A stretch of 39,394 nt of DNA, taken from contig CADECG010000003.1 in NCBI GenBank assembly GCA_902825795.1, positions 28,462 through 67,855 on the forward strand, in the 5' to 3' direction. The notes below the pieces were generated by a model. The model did not search any database and had not been told where the DNA came from. It saw only the letters and a list, made by a program, of their open reading frames with translations. This document shows, one piece after another, positions 8,150 to 16,523 of the stretch (positions within the stretch are counted from its first letter, which is position 1; each line of letters opens with the position of its first letter). This DNA comes from an uncultured Bacteroidota bacterium (GTDB taxonomy: Bacteria > Bacteroidota > Bacteroidia > Flavobacteriales_F > PHOS-HE28). Position numbers and translations under genes: made by a program.

Positions 8150-9028
8150 ATGTTGACCCGCAGCCTCTTACTGGTCCTGCTTTCACTGACGGCGTATCTC
8201 CCAGCCGGAGCCAAGAACTACATCCGGTACCATCAGCGATCGCTGGTTGTGCAGCAACAAATGCTGAAGGGCGATCACAACAAGGCTTTGGAGTTGTTGC
8301 ACGAACTGGAAAAACGCTACGGCCTGATGCCGACCGAGACCTTTGCGCGGGCACTGTGCCAAGTGGCAATCGGTGATACGGCCTCTGCGCGAGTTTCCTA
8401 CTTGAAGAGCATTGAGCAACGTGCCTCGTTGGGCTGGCTCTTCATTTCGCCACCGCAGTACAGTACCGCAGCGGACTCGCTGTGGTATGAAAGCGTAGTA
8501 GCCGAGTGCGAGGCCCTCTGGCTTTCCTTTCCGCAGTTTGTCGATGGCCCGAATCCGGGAATGCCAACCGTGGTCAGCCATCTGAATGCCCGGCACCAGT
8601 TCGTCATCGATTCCTTAGGCTGGTTCGACCCGGCGACGCAACCTGAAGCACAACTTGCCTACGATGCGGTTGTTGAGCAACACGACCTATTGCTGGACAG
8701 CATCATCTCGGGGAAGGTGCCGGTCCCTTCGATCGCGACCTATGGTGTGAACCTGGAATTTGAGACGTTCGTCATCCATTGCTCTTCCAAGCTCACGAAG
8801 AAGAAGCAGAAACACTTCAAGCGTTGGTTGAAACAAGGGCTGATCTACCCGCGTGTGTATGCGACTTGCTTCGATGATCTGGCTAACGAAGAAGGTAGGC
8901 CAATTCCCTATGGGATCTTCAATGGCCTAAGACCCGAAGAATTTGTTCCTGGACACGAGAAACGCCGCGCCGCGATCGGTATGGGCGACGATGGCATGGA
9001 CAAGTTGCGGTTCCATTGGGGCGGTTGA
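8150..9028 (+). CDS. Secreted protein of unknown function
   Basis: A 292-aa protein with a clear N-terminal signal peptide (MLTRSLLLVLLSLTAYLPAGA, cleavage after AGA). The mature N-terminal part (QQQMLKGDHNKALELLHELE, then LCQVAIGDTASARVSYLKSI) has the helix pattern of TPR-like repeats. The C-terminal half contains two Cys and a KKKQKHFKRWLKQGL basic stretch. I recognise no family or catalytic motif. It starts 40 nt after ispG on the same strand and may be co-transcribed; it converges on the PorP/SprF gene with 34 nt between stops. It probably acts in the periplasm. Confidence 0.72.
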   Translation: MLTRSLLLVLLSLTAYLPAGAKNYIRYHQRSLVVQQQMLKGDHNKALELLHELEKRYGLMPTETFARALCQVAIGDTASARVSYLKSIEQRASLGWLFISPPQYSTAADSLWYESVVAECEALWLSFPQFVDGPNPGMPTVVSHLNARHQFVIDSLGWFDPATQPEAQLAYDAVVEQHDLLLDSIISGKVPVPSIATYGVNLEFETFVIHCSSKLTKKKQKHFKRWLKQGLIYPRVYATCFDDLANEEGRPIPYGIFNGLRPEEFVPGHEKRRAAIGMGDDGMDKLRFHWGG

Positions 9029-9062
9029 CCTTGCCACAGCCAACACTGCGCGGCCCAACGGG

Positions 9063-10091
9063 TCAATACACTTTGCTCTTCGACAGCTTCATGCGCTTGT
9101 CGTCGAAGACACCGATCCACTGGATCGAAACTTCCATGCCACCGCGCATGCTCGTTTGCGCACGCAGGCGGCTCACGTTCACGTCGTAGCTGAGCGCCGC
9201 GACGAGTTTCCGTTGCCATTCGAACTGGAGCGTGGGCACCACCGCATCGTTCCAGCGGTAGAAGCAACCCATGTAGATCGCGCTGCTGTTCTTGTGCGTG
9301 GTGTAACGGCTGTCCACGTTGATGCGCCGGTGCATCAGCGCCCCGATCACGACCTCGCGTCCGCCACCCTGTTGCTGCGCATAGACTTTCGGCAGCCAGG
9401 TCCATTTCTTCCCTTCGAAGCGCATCTCTGCGTGTACCACATAGCGGCGCAATAGCCGGTCATCATTGCTGCCGAAGAGCGAAACCATCGGTTGGTTCAA
9501 GTGGTACACTGAAGCACCCGTCTTCCACAGCGCGCCGCTTTTCATCTCCCCCTTCCAAAGCACGCCGGCACCGAAGTCCACGAAGTTGGTGCTTGCATCG
9601 GCCATCGTTTCGCCCGTTGGCAGATCGGGGTCGTAGCCCGCACCGTTGAATTGGCTGTCCCAACGCATGCCGTTGAGCACCGCGCTACGTTGACCATAGC
9701 CGCCTTGGATCCCGAACGCCAACAAGCTCTCGTTGCCGCTTTTGATCGCATAGCTCACGCTGAGGTTCCCCTGTGTATCGCCGAACTTGGTGTTGCCCGC
9801 TTTGTCGCCGAAGAGGTGAACACCCACGCCGAGGTAGCGGCCTTTCATCCGTTGGCGGAACAGCGGCAGATCGTAGCTGAAAGCTTGCGTGCGGAACGGA
9901 CTTCCGGCGCTCTGCCATTGTGTGCGGTACATCAGTGCAGCCCGTTGGTCTCCTTCGATATCACCGGCGTTGGCAGGGTTCAACACCAAGGGAGCATTGA
10001 AGAACTGGCTCAGGTGGATGTCCTGTGAGAAGAGGACGTGAGAGAGTGAGAGTGTGAGCGCGAGGGCTGCGAGCTTCGAGCCTCGAGCCAT
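9063..10091 (-). CDS. PorP/SprF family type IX secretion-associated outer-membrane protein
   Basis: Outer-membrane beta-barrel of the PorP/SprF family. The hallmark is at the mature N terminus: QDIHLSQFFNAPLVLNPANA, then RTQW after a short gap. Family members pair with individual T9SS type B cargo and help export or anchor it, as SprF does for SprB. I chose ATG 10089-10091 because it gives a clean signal peptide (MARGSKLAALALTLSLSHVLFS|Q). Annotation tools may prefer ATG 10178, which overlaps the upstream stop as ATGA; but residues 1-29 from there are encoded by the CCCGTGG microrepeat and look non-native. Last gene of the minus-strand operon, next to its likely cargo, the type B protein. Confidence 0.88.
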   Translation of the reverse strand: MARGSKLAALALTLSLSHVLFSQDIHLSQFFNAPLVLNPANAGDIEGDQRAALMYRTQWQSAGSPFRTQAFSYDLPLFRQRMKGRYLGVGVHLFGDKAGNTKFGDTQGNLSVSYAIKSGNESLLAFGIQGGYGQRSAVLNGMRWDSQFNGAGYDPDLPTGETMADASTNFVDFGAGVLWKGEMKSGALWKTGASVYHLNQPMVSLFGSNDDRLLRRYVVHAEMRFEGKKWTWLPKVYAQQQGGGREVVIGALMHRRINVDSRYTTHKNSSAIYMGCFYRWNDAVVPTLQFEWQRKLVAALSYDVNVSRLRAQTSMRGGMEVSIQWIGVFDDKRMKLSKSKVY

Positions 10092-10143
10092 GAGCTTTGA
10101 AGAGTGAGCAAGCAGCCCGTGGCCCGTGTCCCGTGGCCCGTGG
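10064..10143. repeat. Microrepeat element at the 5' end of the PorP/SprF gene
   Basis: Low-complexity sequence made of short words. CCCGTG[G/T] is repeated head to tail four times at 10116-10143, preceded by GAG-ending words (CGAGCTTCGAGCCTCGAG). The 13-mer GGGCTGCGAGCTT (10064-10076) recurs exactly at 22420-22432 in another such element. It lies across the signal-peptide coding region and the spacer behind the type B gene. Confidence 0.6.
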
Positions 10144-10174
10144 CCGGCATTTGTGCGGCTGGAGATGTGCGTGC

Positions 10175-13100
10175 TCATCGTACCAACGTGATATTGCCCG
10201 TGCGATCAATGACCTCGCCTTCGGTGGTTGTTGCGTGCAACGTGTACAGGTAAACGCCGCTCGGGCTCTGTGCTCCGTTGTTGTTGCCGTCCCATCCGTG
10301 GTCGACGTTGCTGCTGGCGAACACTTGACTTCCCCAGCGGTCGTAGAGCGTGAAGCCCATGTCGGCGATCGTTCCGCCGCGAACGAACAGCACGTCGTTG
10401 CTGCCATCGCCGTTCGGGCTGAAGGCATCGGGCAGGAAGATGGCTTCGCTGTCGCGGATGCAGACTTCGAGGCTCATGCTGTCGGCGCAGCCACCGATGT
10501 TGTACACCACCAGATCCACGCTGTAGTATCCGGCATGACCGAGGTCGTAGTTGGGGTCCGTTCCGGGTGAATAGGGAACTGTGTCGCCATCGATCACCCA
10601 ATGACCACCGACCGCATTGTTGCTCAGGTCGATGAACGTTACATCGCGCTGTTCCCACGGCACGCAGGGCTCATTGGGGTTCGCGCTGAAGAGCGCGGTG
10701 ATCGCAGGCCAGCTTGGAACTTGGATCAGCGTGTCGTGGCTGCAACCGGTCGCATCGTTCTCGACATGCACTTGTACCAATTCGCCAGCGGGCAGGTTGA
10801 CGCTATCGCCTGTCTGGATCGAACCTGCATCCCATGTGAAGGTGAAGCTGCCGGTGCCGTTCACGCTTCCAGCCACGTAACCAGGTTCACCGTAACACTG
10901 CATGGCGCTGAAGTTGAATTGCTCTTGGAACGGGGGGTGCACTGTGATCAGCACGGTGTCGATCACGGGATCGCTGCAACCATCGCTCGTGGTGACGACA
11001 TAGAACGTGGTGCTATCCGGGCTCACCGCGTTGGTCTCGATGGGGAAGGCGCCATCGCTCCATTGGTAGCTGACCGGATAATTCGGATTGCCGCCCGAGG
11101 GCACCACTTCAATGACGGTGCCGCCATCACCACAAATCGGGTTGTTGCTCACCAGGATCTGGGTGCTGAGCTCCTGGTGATCCTCAAACACCAACGTGTC
11201 GCTGCTGAAGCACTGTCCGAAGCCGACGCTGTACACCAGCGTGTAGGTACCATTGGTGAGCAGTGCAGGATTGAAGAGCGTATCGGGCAAACCTGTGAAC
11301 ACTCCACCTGGAGGGAACAGTTGCACGCTCACCAATTCGTCGTTGCTGCAGTACGTGTCCTGCACGCCACTGATGCTTGCTTGCTGGAACGGATAGACAT
11401 CGATGTTGACCGTATCTGAGCAACCGGCCGGGGCATCGTATACGATCGCATGCACACCTGCTCCCGCTTGGGCCGGGTCGAACACACCAGTACTCGATAC
11501 GCCATTGCCGGAGAACGTGGCACCTGCCGGCACCGATGCCAACAGGAAAGGACCTGTCGCGCTGCACACCGTCATGTCCGGCACGCCGAGGGTAGCAGGG
11601 TGCACGATGGCCATCATGCTATCGCCGCAAGTGTTCGCATCGAAGTGCAACAAGTGCTCACCGATGCCGGCGATCACGGGATCGAAAAAGTAGTTCCCGT
11701 CGCTGTCTTGTGTGATCCCTGCACCTGTCCACACACCATCCCATGGCGTACGGCCCGTGGTGTTGTCGTCGAGGATCAGCTCATCATCGCCTTCACAGAA
11801 GAAGAGCGTGTCATCATCAACCTCGGTCCAACCGACCAGGATGCCGATGGTATCGATGCAGGCGTTCGGTGCGGCGTATGTGACCAAATCCCAGACAAGT
11901 CCGGCTTGGGCGGGATCGTACAGTCCGGTGTTCGCATCGGCGATGCCCAAACCGCTCCATGTTCCCCCGGCAGGTATGGCAGCAGGGGTAAGCACGAAGG
12001 GAGGTTGTGAAGGACAAGCGCTGCGATCGTACCCGATGTCGATGGGTTTCACGTGGATCGTGAACGAGATATCGCAGCCATGCATGTTATAGAGCAACGT
12101 GTGCGTTCCACCACCGGCTTCATCGGGATCGAAGGTGCCGTAGATCGAATCCACGATGCCCGGCCCGCTCCAACGGCCACCGAACGGATACACAGGGATG
12201 TCGAACGGATAGGTGCTCTGGCAAACCGTATCGAGCTGTGATTGTGCAACGATGTTGTCGACGTTCACGGTCACGGTGTCGCTGCAACTTCCTGCAGTGT
12301 AAGTGATCAGATAGGAGCCTGCCGTACTGGGATCGAAGAGCCCGTTTGGTTGAACGTTCGGTCCGCTCCATGTGCCACCGACCGGTGTGGCGTAGGGGAT
12401 GAAGAAAGGTGCCGTGCCGGGGCATGCGGCGTGCGTCACGCCAGCATCCATGCTGTCGATGGTGATGATGATGTCCTCGCTACATCCGCCCAAGGAATAG
12501 GTGATTGTGTGGATGCCCGGTCCTGCTGTATCCGGATCGAGCGTACCCGCCAACGTGTCGATGATGCCAGCGCCGCTCCAGCTTCCACCAAGTGGTGTTG
12601 CAGTGAGGTCGAAGGCTGCATCCGATTGACAGATCGCACTCGCAGGACCAGTCACTTGAAGATCGAAGACCACCACCGTGATGGTTCCGGTCGCCGTCTG
12701 GCCGGTGCCGTTCTCGATGACATCAACGGTGTAGGTGGTTGTGGTGGTCGGGCAAACGGTATGCGGTCCAGCGCTGTTCGGCAGCCCATTGCTCCAAGCG
12801 AACGAGTAAGTGAGACAGCCTTGCACATCAGTGAACAGTTCGGTGCAGCTGCCCGCGCAGATCGTGTCCTCGCTCAGCTCCATCAGTACACCGAGCGGAC
12901 AGGTCGCGATCTGTGTGTTGGCGTTGATGGTGAAGTACCAGAGCGAATCGCACCGGTCGCGGATGCCGATGGTGAAGGCGATATCGTACGGGCAGTTGCG
13001 ATCGAACGCGGGATCGATGCCGAGTTGCATCGTCTGTGTTTCACCGCCCACACAGTTGGTCGGAGTGGCGCTGGTGACAACCGGCGAGTTGGAGCCCGCG

Positions 13101-13648
13101 ATGGTGAATGCACTAGTATTGATCGAGTCGCACGGGATCGGGTAGCTGAAGGCGAGGTTGATCGTGTTGCTGTTGCAGAGCGGTGCTGTGGGAATGGTCA
13201 TCACCGGTGGCACCGGCGGGATCACCACACTGGTCCATTGCGCTTCGAAACCGCAGTAGGCGACGTTCGCATCCGTGACAAAATGGACGGTCAGGTAATA
13301 GCTCGTGCTGGTAATAGGCGGTGGCGCAACAATGCCGCTGTAGGCCGGACCGATCTGCGGCGAAAGGATCGAAGGCCCGTCGTGGAAAGTCAGGATATCG
13401 AGACCTTGCTCCGTGCAGAAGACTTCGTCGAACACCATGGTCACGGGACCGCCTGCATCGATGGTGAACGTGTAGTCCTCGTTGTTGCTGTAAATGTTCC
13501 CGCCGGGCCCGTCCTCGCTATCCAGCAGGATGCCCTTGCAGAGCGTCACCACCGTATCGGTCATGTTGAACTCCGGAAGCACCTGGGCCTGCGAGGTACA
13601 CGCCAACGAGAGCGCGACACCAACGGTTATATGCTTCATGCTCTGCAT
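10175..13648 (-). CDS. Giant CUB-containing T9SS type B sorting-domain protein (gliding-motility-associated C-terminal domain)
   Basis: Exported surface protein of 1157 aa. It has a signal peptide (MKHITVGVALSLACTSQAQ) and then a CUB-like domain at about residues 35-125 (YTFTIDAGGPVTMVFDEVFC, YYLTVHFVTD). A series of ~75-residue Cys-containing repeats follows, with the recurring pattern G-G-x-W-S-G-x-G-I, F-D-P-x-x-A-G and H-x-I-x-Y-x-x-x-x-C. The C-terminal ~85 residues are the CHU_C/type B sorting domain (IFLPDAFSPNGDGSNDVLFV, FTLYDRWGSQVF, GWDGNNNG, PSGVYLYTL). T9SS should move it to the surface, presumably with the adjacent PorP/SprF protein. It starts 6 nt after the preceding lipoprotein gene; ATG 13639 is an equally possible start. 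An adhesin or matrix role is inference. Confidence 0.92.
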   Translation of the reverse strand: MQSMKHITVGVALSLACTSQAQVLPEFNMTDTVVTLCKGILLDSEDGPGGNIYSNNEDYTFTIDAGGPVTMVFDEVFCTEQGLDILTFHDGPSILSPQIGPAYSGIVAPPPITSTSYYLTVHFVTDANVAYCGFEAQWTSVVIPPVPPVMTIPTAPLCNSNTINLAFSYPIPCDSINTSAFTIAGSNSPVVTSATPTNCVGGETQTMQLGIDPAFDRNCPYDIAFTIGIRDRCDSLWYFTINANTQIATCPLGVLMELSEDTICAGSCTELFTDVQGCLTYSFAWSNGLPNSAGPHTVCPTTTTTYTVDVIENGTGQTATGTITVVVFDLQVTGPASAICQSDAAFDLTATPLGGSWSGAGIIDTLAGTLDPDTAGPGIHTITYSLGGCSEDIIITIDSMDAGVTHAACPGTAPFFIPYATPVGGTWSGPNVQPNGLFDPSTAGSYLITYTAGSCSDTVTVNVDNIVAQSQLDTVCQSTYPFDIPVYPFGGRWSGPGIVDSIYGTFDPDEAGGGTHTLLYNMHGCDISFTIHVKPIDIGYDRSACPSQPPFVLTPAAIPAGGTWSGLGIADANTGLYDPAQAGLVWDLVTYAAPNACIDTIGILVGWTEVDDDTLFFCEGDDELILDDNTTGRTPWDGVWTGAGITQDSDGNYFFDPVIAGIGEHLLHFDANTCGDSMMAIVHPATLGVPDMTVCSATGPFLLASVPAGATFSGNGVSSTGVFDPAQAGAGVHAIVYDAPAGCSDTVNIDVYPFQQASISGVQDTYCSNDELVSVQLFPPGGVFTGLPDTLFNPALLTNGTYTLVYSVGFGQCFSSDTLVFEDHQELSTQILVSNNPICGDGGTVIEVVPSGGNPNYPVSYQWSDGAFPIETNAVSPDSTTFYVVTTSDGCSDPVIDTVLITVHPPFQEQFNFSAMQCYGEPGYVAGSVNGTGSFTFTWDAGSIQTGDSVNLPAGELVQVHVENDATGCSHDTLIQVPSWPAITALFSANPNEPCVPWEQRDVTFIDLSNNAVGGHWVIDGDTVPYSPGTDPNYDLGHAGYYSVDLVVYNIGGCADSMSLEVCIRDSEAIFLPDAFSPNGDGSNDVLFVRGGTIADMGFTLYDRWGSQVFASSNVDHGWDGNNNGAQSPSGVYLYTLHATTTEGEVIDRTGNITLVR

Positions 13649-13654
13649 GCGTGC

Positions 13655-14101
13655 TCACAATGGCATACTGTCCACGATCATGATCGGCGACGTGACGATC
13701 TCGTTGCTGCGATGACCGGCGCGGTCAGTGATGTGGAAGGTGTAGGTCATGGTTTCCTCGCCGCTGCGACCTAGCAGAAAAAGCGGCACGAGTTCCACGT
13801 CGAGTTCGCCTTGGATGGGCAACTCCTCGCCGGGTGGCGCCAAAGGCGGAATGTGATAGCCGTCGGCGGCGTTCAGTCGACTGTCCTTCACCCACAACGT
13901 GTACGCATCGGGATCGTCCTGGCCCAGATCGCCGTTGCCATCCTTGTAGCTGAAACGTAATGTCACTTGATCATCGAACTGCAGCACGGTGCTCGGCCCC
14001 ACGCTCACCAATGTGATCTCAGGGGGTGTGCTTTCCACTTCCTCCTTCTTGCAGGAAGCGAGCAAGACGATCATCGCTACCACTATGAAGAACTGCTTCA
14101 T
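13655..14101 (-). CDS. Small lipoprotein of unknown function
   Basis: A 148-aa predicted lipoprotein: MKQFFIVVAMIVLLASC ends in a lipobox (LLASC). The mature part begins with the KKEEVESTPPEI linker. The rest is beta-rich, with an Ig-like flavour (VTLRFSYKDGNGDLGQDDPD, then YTFHITDRAGHRSNEIVTSP). The D-G-N-G-D-L-G-x-D-D-P-D run recalls an EF-hand-like calcium loop seen in a common Bacteroidota lipoprotein family. Its ATG overlaps the TGA of the upstream cytochrome-like lipoprotein gene by 4 nt (ATGA), so the two are translationally coupled. No enzymatic motif is visible. Confidence 0.82.
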   Translation of the reverse strand: MKQFFIVVAMIVLLASCKKEEVESTPPEITLVSVGPSTVLQFDDQVTLRFSYKDGNGDLGQDDPDAYTLWVKDSRLNAADGYHIPPLAPPGEELPIQGELDVELVPLFLLGRSGEETMTYTFHITDRAGHRSNEIVTSPIMIVDSMPL

Positions 14102-15033
14102 GGGTTGACGAGGATGGTGAAGTAATCGAGCATCGGCGACGTGGTGCCGTCGTTCGGGACTTCGGTGTTGTCGGCGTGATCGCCATCGTTCACGTAGCTG
14201 CGCACAAAGAGCAGTGTGCCCGGCGCGTAGGTGGACAAGTCGAGCGTGGCCTTGTGCGTGAACGTGGTGTTGCTGTTGCCGAAATCGGGGCCGTTCAGTG
14301 TGCTGTTCGTGGTGAGGGTTTGTTCCGGCACGAGTGCGAAACCGCCCAGCACCGTGGACACCTTGACCTTGTTGTAGCTGAGCGCTTGTGACGCTGTGCT
14401 GTCATCCGCAAAGGCCAGCCACAAGTCGATGCTGCTGCCCGTCACTTCGATCGGTTGGATGCCGGGGTCGGTGCCGCGCAGGAAGGGGTTGCTGGTGTTC
14501 CCGGGGGCGAAGGCCAGCATGCCGGTCACCTGTGGTTCGCGGTTGCCCAAAGACGGACTTGCGCCGAACATGTCCTTGGCACCGCTCTGGATCCATTGCG
14601 TTATGGCGGCGATGTATGCGGCTTGGTTCGTCGGCCAATCGGTCCCGACGGTTTCCAACGGCATCACCCCACTGGTGTTCGGTACGAACTCGGTGAGCCG
14701 CTCGTGAAGGAAGGACAGGTTCGCGTTGCCGGGCAACACACGGTAGATGAAGGTCTCCTGCGGGTCATTGTTGATGACCGGCGCATACACCAAGGAGTTG
14801 TAGGCGCTGGCAATGGTGCGGTAATCGGGTTCGAAGTGGCCGTCGTGGCAGCCGCTGTTCGCACAGGTGGGCTTGAAGATGTGCTGGTGCAACCAAGCGA
14901 AGTTGTCCTGCGGCAGGTTCTCGGCCGGAGGGTTCGGTGACGTGTGTACGAGTTCATCGTACGGGTTCACCTGTTCCTTGCTGCACGCGAAAAGCGCAAG
15001 CACGAAGACGGCTATGAGGAGGACCTGCTTCAT
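14098..15033 (-). CDS. Lipoprotein with CX4CH cytochrome-like motif (planctomycete-cytochrome-like)
   Basis: A 311-aa lipoprotein from ATG 15031-15033 (MKQVLLIAVFVLALFAC, lipobox LFAC). Residues about 45-60 contain HIFKPTCANSGCHDGHFEPD, a C-x4-C-H motif in the setting of the planctomycete-type cytochrome domain (I-F-x-P-x-C ... C-H), which also ends in a conserved MPL (SGVMPLETVGTDWP). A second half (about 180-311) is a beta-rich domain without known motifs. It may bind heme, but CX4CH is longer than the standard CXXCH. The start codon follows the DUF1501 stop directly (TAGGATG), so translation is coupled. An upstream in-frame ATG at 15084 would lie inside the previous gene. Confidence 0.8.
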   Translation of the reverse strand: MKQVLLIAVFVLALFACSKEQVNPYDELVHTSPNPPAENLPQDNFAWLHQHIFKPTCANSGCHDGHFEPDYRTIASAYNSLVYAPVINNDPQETFIYRVLPGNANLSFLHERLTEFVPNTSGVMPLETVGTDWPTNQAAYIAAITQWIQSGAKDMFGASPSLGNREPQVTGMLAFAPGNTSNPFLRGTDPGIQPIEVTGSSIDLWLAFADDSTASQALSYNKVKVSTVLGGFALVPEQTLTTNSTLNGPDFGNSNTTFTHKATLDLSTYAPGTLLFVRSYVNDGDHADNTEVPNDGTTSPMLDYFTILVNP

Positions 15034-15034
15034 C

Positions 15035-16375
15035 CTACATGCGATCGAAAAGCGACAGCGTTCCCGGGTTGAGGAAACCAGCACTCATCACTTCACTCTT
15101 GATGCCGAGCAGTTCTGCGATCGTGGGCACGACATCGGTGGCAATGCCCACCGGGTTGCCTTCGCTGCCGATGCGCAGGTTGCTGGGCACACCGGCACCG
15201 GCCATCATCCCGAACACGCGCAGCGCATTCGCGTCGCTGTGATCATAGCCATACCAGTCGTTCTCGTCGCGGATCGCATTCGGCTGATCGTTGCGGCCGC
15301 ATTCGGGCGCTATGATGATGGTGGTGTTGCCCGCCATCTCGGGGATCTGCGTCTGGATGTAGTTCCAGAGGTGGCCCACACTATGGTCGGCGCGGTGCAG
15401 CGATGCGAGGTATCCGGTGAAGTTGCCATGGCAACCGTCCACCGAGCTCATGTTCACCACGGTGAGCGTCGGCTTGAACCATTTCATGACTTCACAGGCG
15501 TAGCCTATCGTTTGCGCATCACCGTTGTCATGCACGGGTGGATGTGCGATGGTGCCGTTCTGGGTCTTGCTGAACATCTCCACCATAAAGGCCTTGATGT
15601 CCTGTTTCTCATCCGCGGTGTTGCCGATGCCGGTGGCCACATTGCCGACGTTCTGGAAGCTGTTGTCGAGGAAGGCCTTCATCTCATACATCGGCGCCAG
15701 CTGGTCCTGGGGATGGTACACCTTGGCATCGCTCAGGTACTGATCGCCGAGCGGACCGAACGTGATGTTGGGCGCGAAGAAGTTGGCACCGTAGGGCGCG
15801 CCGTAATCAGGATGCACACTGTAGTTGAGCAGTGGAACACTGTTGCCGATCGTGTTACCAACGAACCACGTTTTACTCGCCTGTACACCCGCATGGCGCC
15901 GCAGGTATTCGAAGATGGTGGGGTTGAGCGGCTTGGAAGTGAGGCCCTGTGTCATGGCCTGATTCCCTTGCAAAAGCGAGTTCAATCCACCATAGTGTCC
16001 AGCGTTCACCGCACGCATCTCAGCGAACAAAGTGCCTTGTGCTTCCAACGATTGGCTGAGCAGCCCGGGGATGGGGTTGATGCCGCCAAGCCCGGTGCCG
16101 TACACGATCTTCTGCGTCGGCGCTGCGCCGTTGAGCATGTTGTACAGGATGTTCCCCTCATGTACTTCCGTCTGCGCATCGGCGAGATAACGGAGTCCCA
16201 CGCTTTCCTGCTGGCGCACACCACCGGCGAACATCACCAACACCACATGCTGTGAAAGTCCACCCCCGCCGCTGGCCGCGAAAAGCCGCCCGCTGGGAAG
16301 GATATAGGGCATCACGAAGGCCCCGGCTGCCGCTGCACCTGCGCGCTTGATGAATTTCCTGCGGTCCATTTGCAA
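15035..16375 (-). CDS. DUF1501 family protein with Tat signal
   Basis: A 446-aa exported protein of the DUF1501 family, a branch of the alkaline phosphatase/sulfatase-like superfamily. The N terminus has a twin-arginine signal, MDRRKFIKRAGAAAAGAF followed by VMPYILPSG, so it is probably folded in the cytoplasm and exported by Tat. Family-type elements are VVLVMFAGGVRQQESVG near the mature N terminus, WNYIQTQIPEMAGNTTIIIAPECGRN and YDHSDANALRVFGMMAGAGV. In planctomycetes DUF1501 genes sit beside DUF1549/DUF1553 and cytochrome-like genes; the neighbours here repeat that arrangement. The biochemical activity of the family is not established. Start at 16375 or two codons in (MDRRKF). Confidence 0.85.
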   Translation of the reverse strand: MQMDRRKFIKRAGAAAAGAFVMPYILPSGRLFAASGGGGLSQHVVLVMFAGGVRQQESVGLRYLADAQTEVHEGNILYNMLNGAAPTQKIVYGTGLGGINPIPGLLSQSLEAQGTLFAEMRAVNAGHYGGLNSLLQGNQAMTQGLTSKPLNPTIFEYLRRHAGVQASKTWFVGNTIGNSVPLLNYSVHPDYGAPYGANFFAPNITFGPLGDQYLSDAKVYHPQDQLAPMYEMKAFLDNSFQNVGNVATGIGNTADEKQDIKAFMVEMFSKTQNGTIAHPPVHDNGDAQTIGYACEVMKWFKPTLTVVNMSSVDGCHGNFTGYLASLHRADHSVGHLWNYIQTQIPEMAGNTTIIIAPECGRNDQPNAIRDENDWYGYDHSDANALRVFGMMAGAGVPSNLRIGSEGNPVGIATDVVPTIAELLGIKSEVMSAGFLNPGTLSLFDRM

Positions 16376-16394
16376 AGGGCGTTTGTACGGCCGT

Positions 16395-16523
16395 TCAGTA
16401 GAAGAGATACTCGTCGCTCATGGCGAAGGAGAAGTAGATGATCTCCGGCGTCACGTTCGGGTCTGCTTCGATGTAGTTGCGGAACCAGGTCTTCTCGGCT
16501 TCCGTCGGCTGGCGCACCAGTCA
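16395..16523 (-). pseudogene. In-frame continuation of the preceding lipoprotein beyond an internal TGA
   Basis: After the TGA at 16521-16523 the frame reads LVRQPTEAEKTWFRNYIEAD and then PNVTPEIIYFSFAMSDEYLF Y before a second TGA at 16395-16397. The pattern (R-x-P-T-x-x-E, then V-T-P-E, then SDEY) matches the phycobilisome/DUF1549-like ending of the upstream paralogue, so this is real former or current coding sequence. The continuation closes the gap to the DUF1501 start to 19 nt, in keeping with the tight operon. A point mutation (CGA or TGG to TGA), an assembly error, or readthrough would each explain it. Confidence 0.65.

Noticed and set aside
12242..13774. Long open frame on the plus strand (about 510 codons) opposite the T9SS type B gene
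   Set aside because: It is antisense to a protein with clear signal peptide, CUB, repeats and sorting domain. Its translation has no recognisable motif; GC-rich third positions make such shadows long.
14867..16255. Long plus-strand open frame (about 460 codons) opposite the DUF1501 and CX4CH genes
   Set aside because: Antisense shadow crossing two genuine genes; no domain pattern.
16506..16523. Selenocysteine insertion at the in-frame TGA
   Set aside because: Only a 4-bp CTGG-TGCG-CCAG hairpin follows the TGA; this is too short and too close for a bacterial SECIS. Related proteins do not suggest Cys at this position, and no selenocysteine genes are visible.
16395..16523. Recoding of TGA as Trp throughout the genome
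   Set aside because: TGA is the natural stop of many intact genes here (for example ispG, ispD, rlmN partner genes) and Trp is regularly encoded by TGG.
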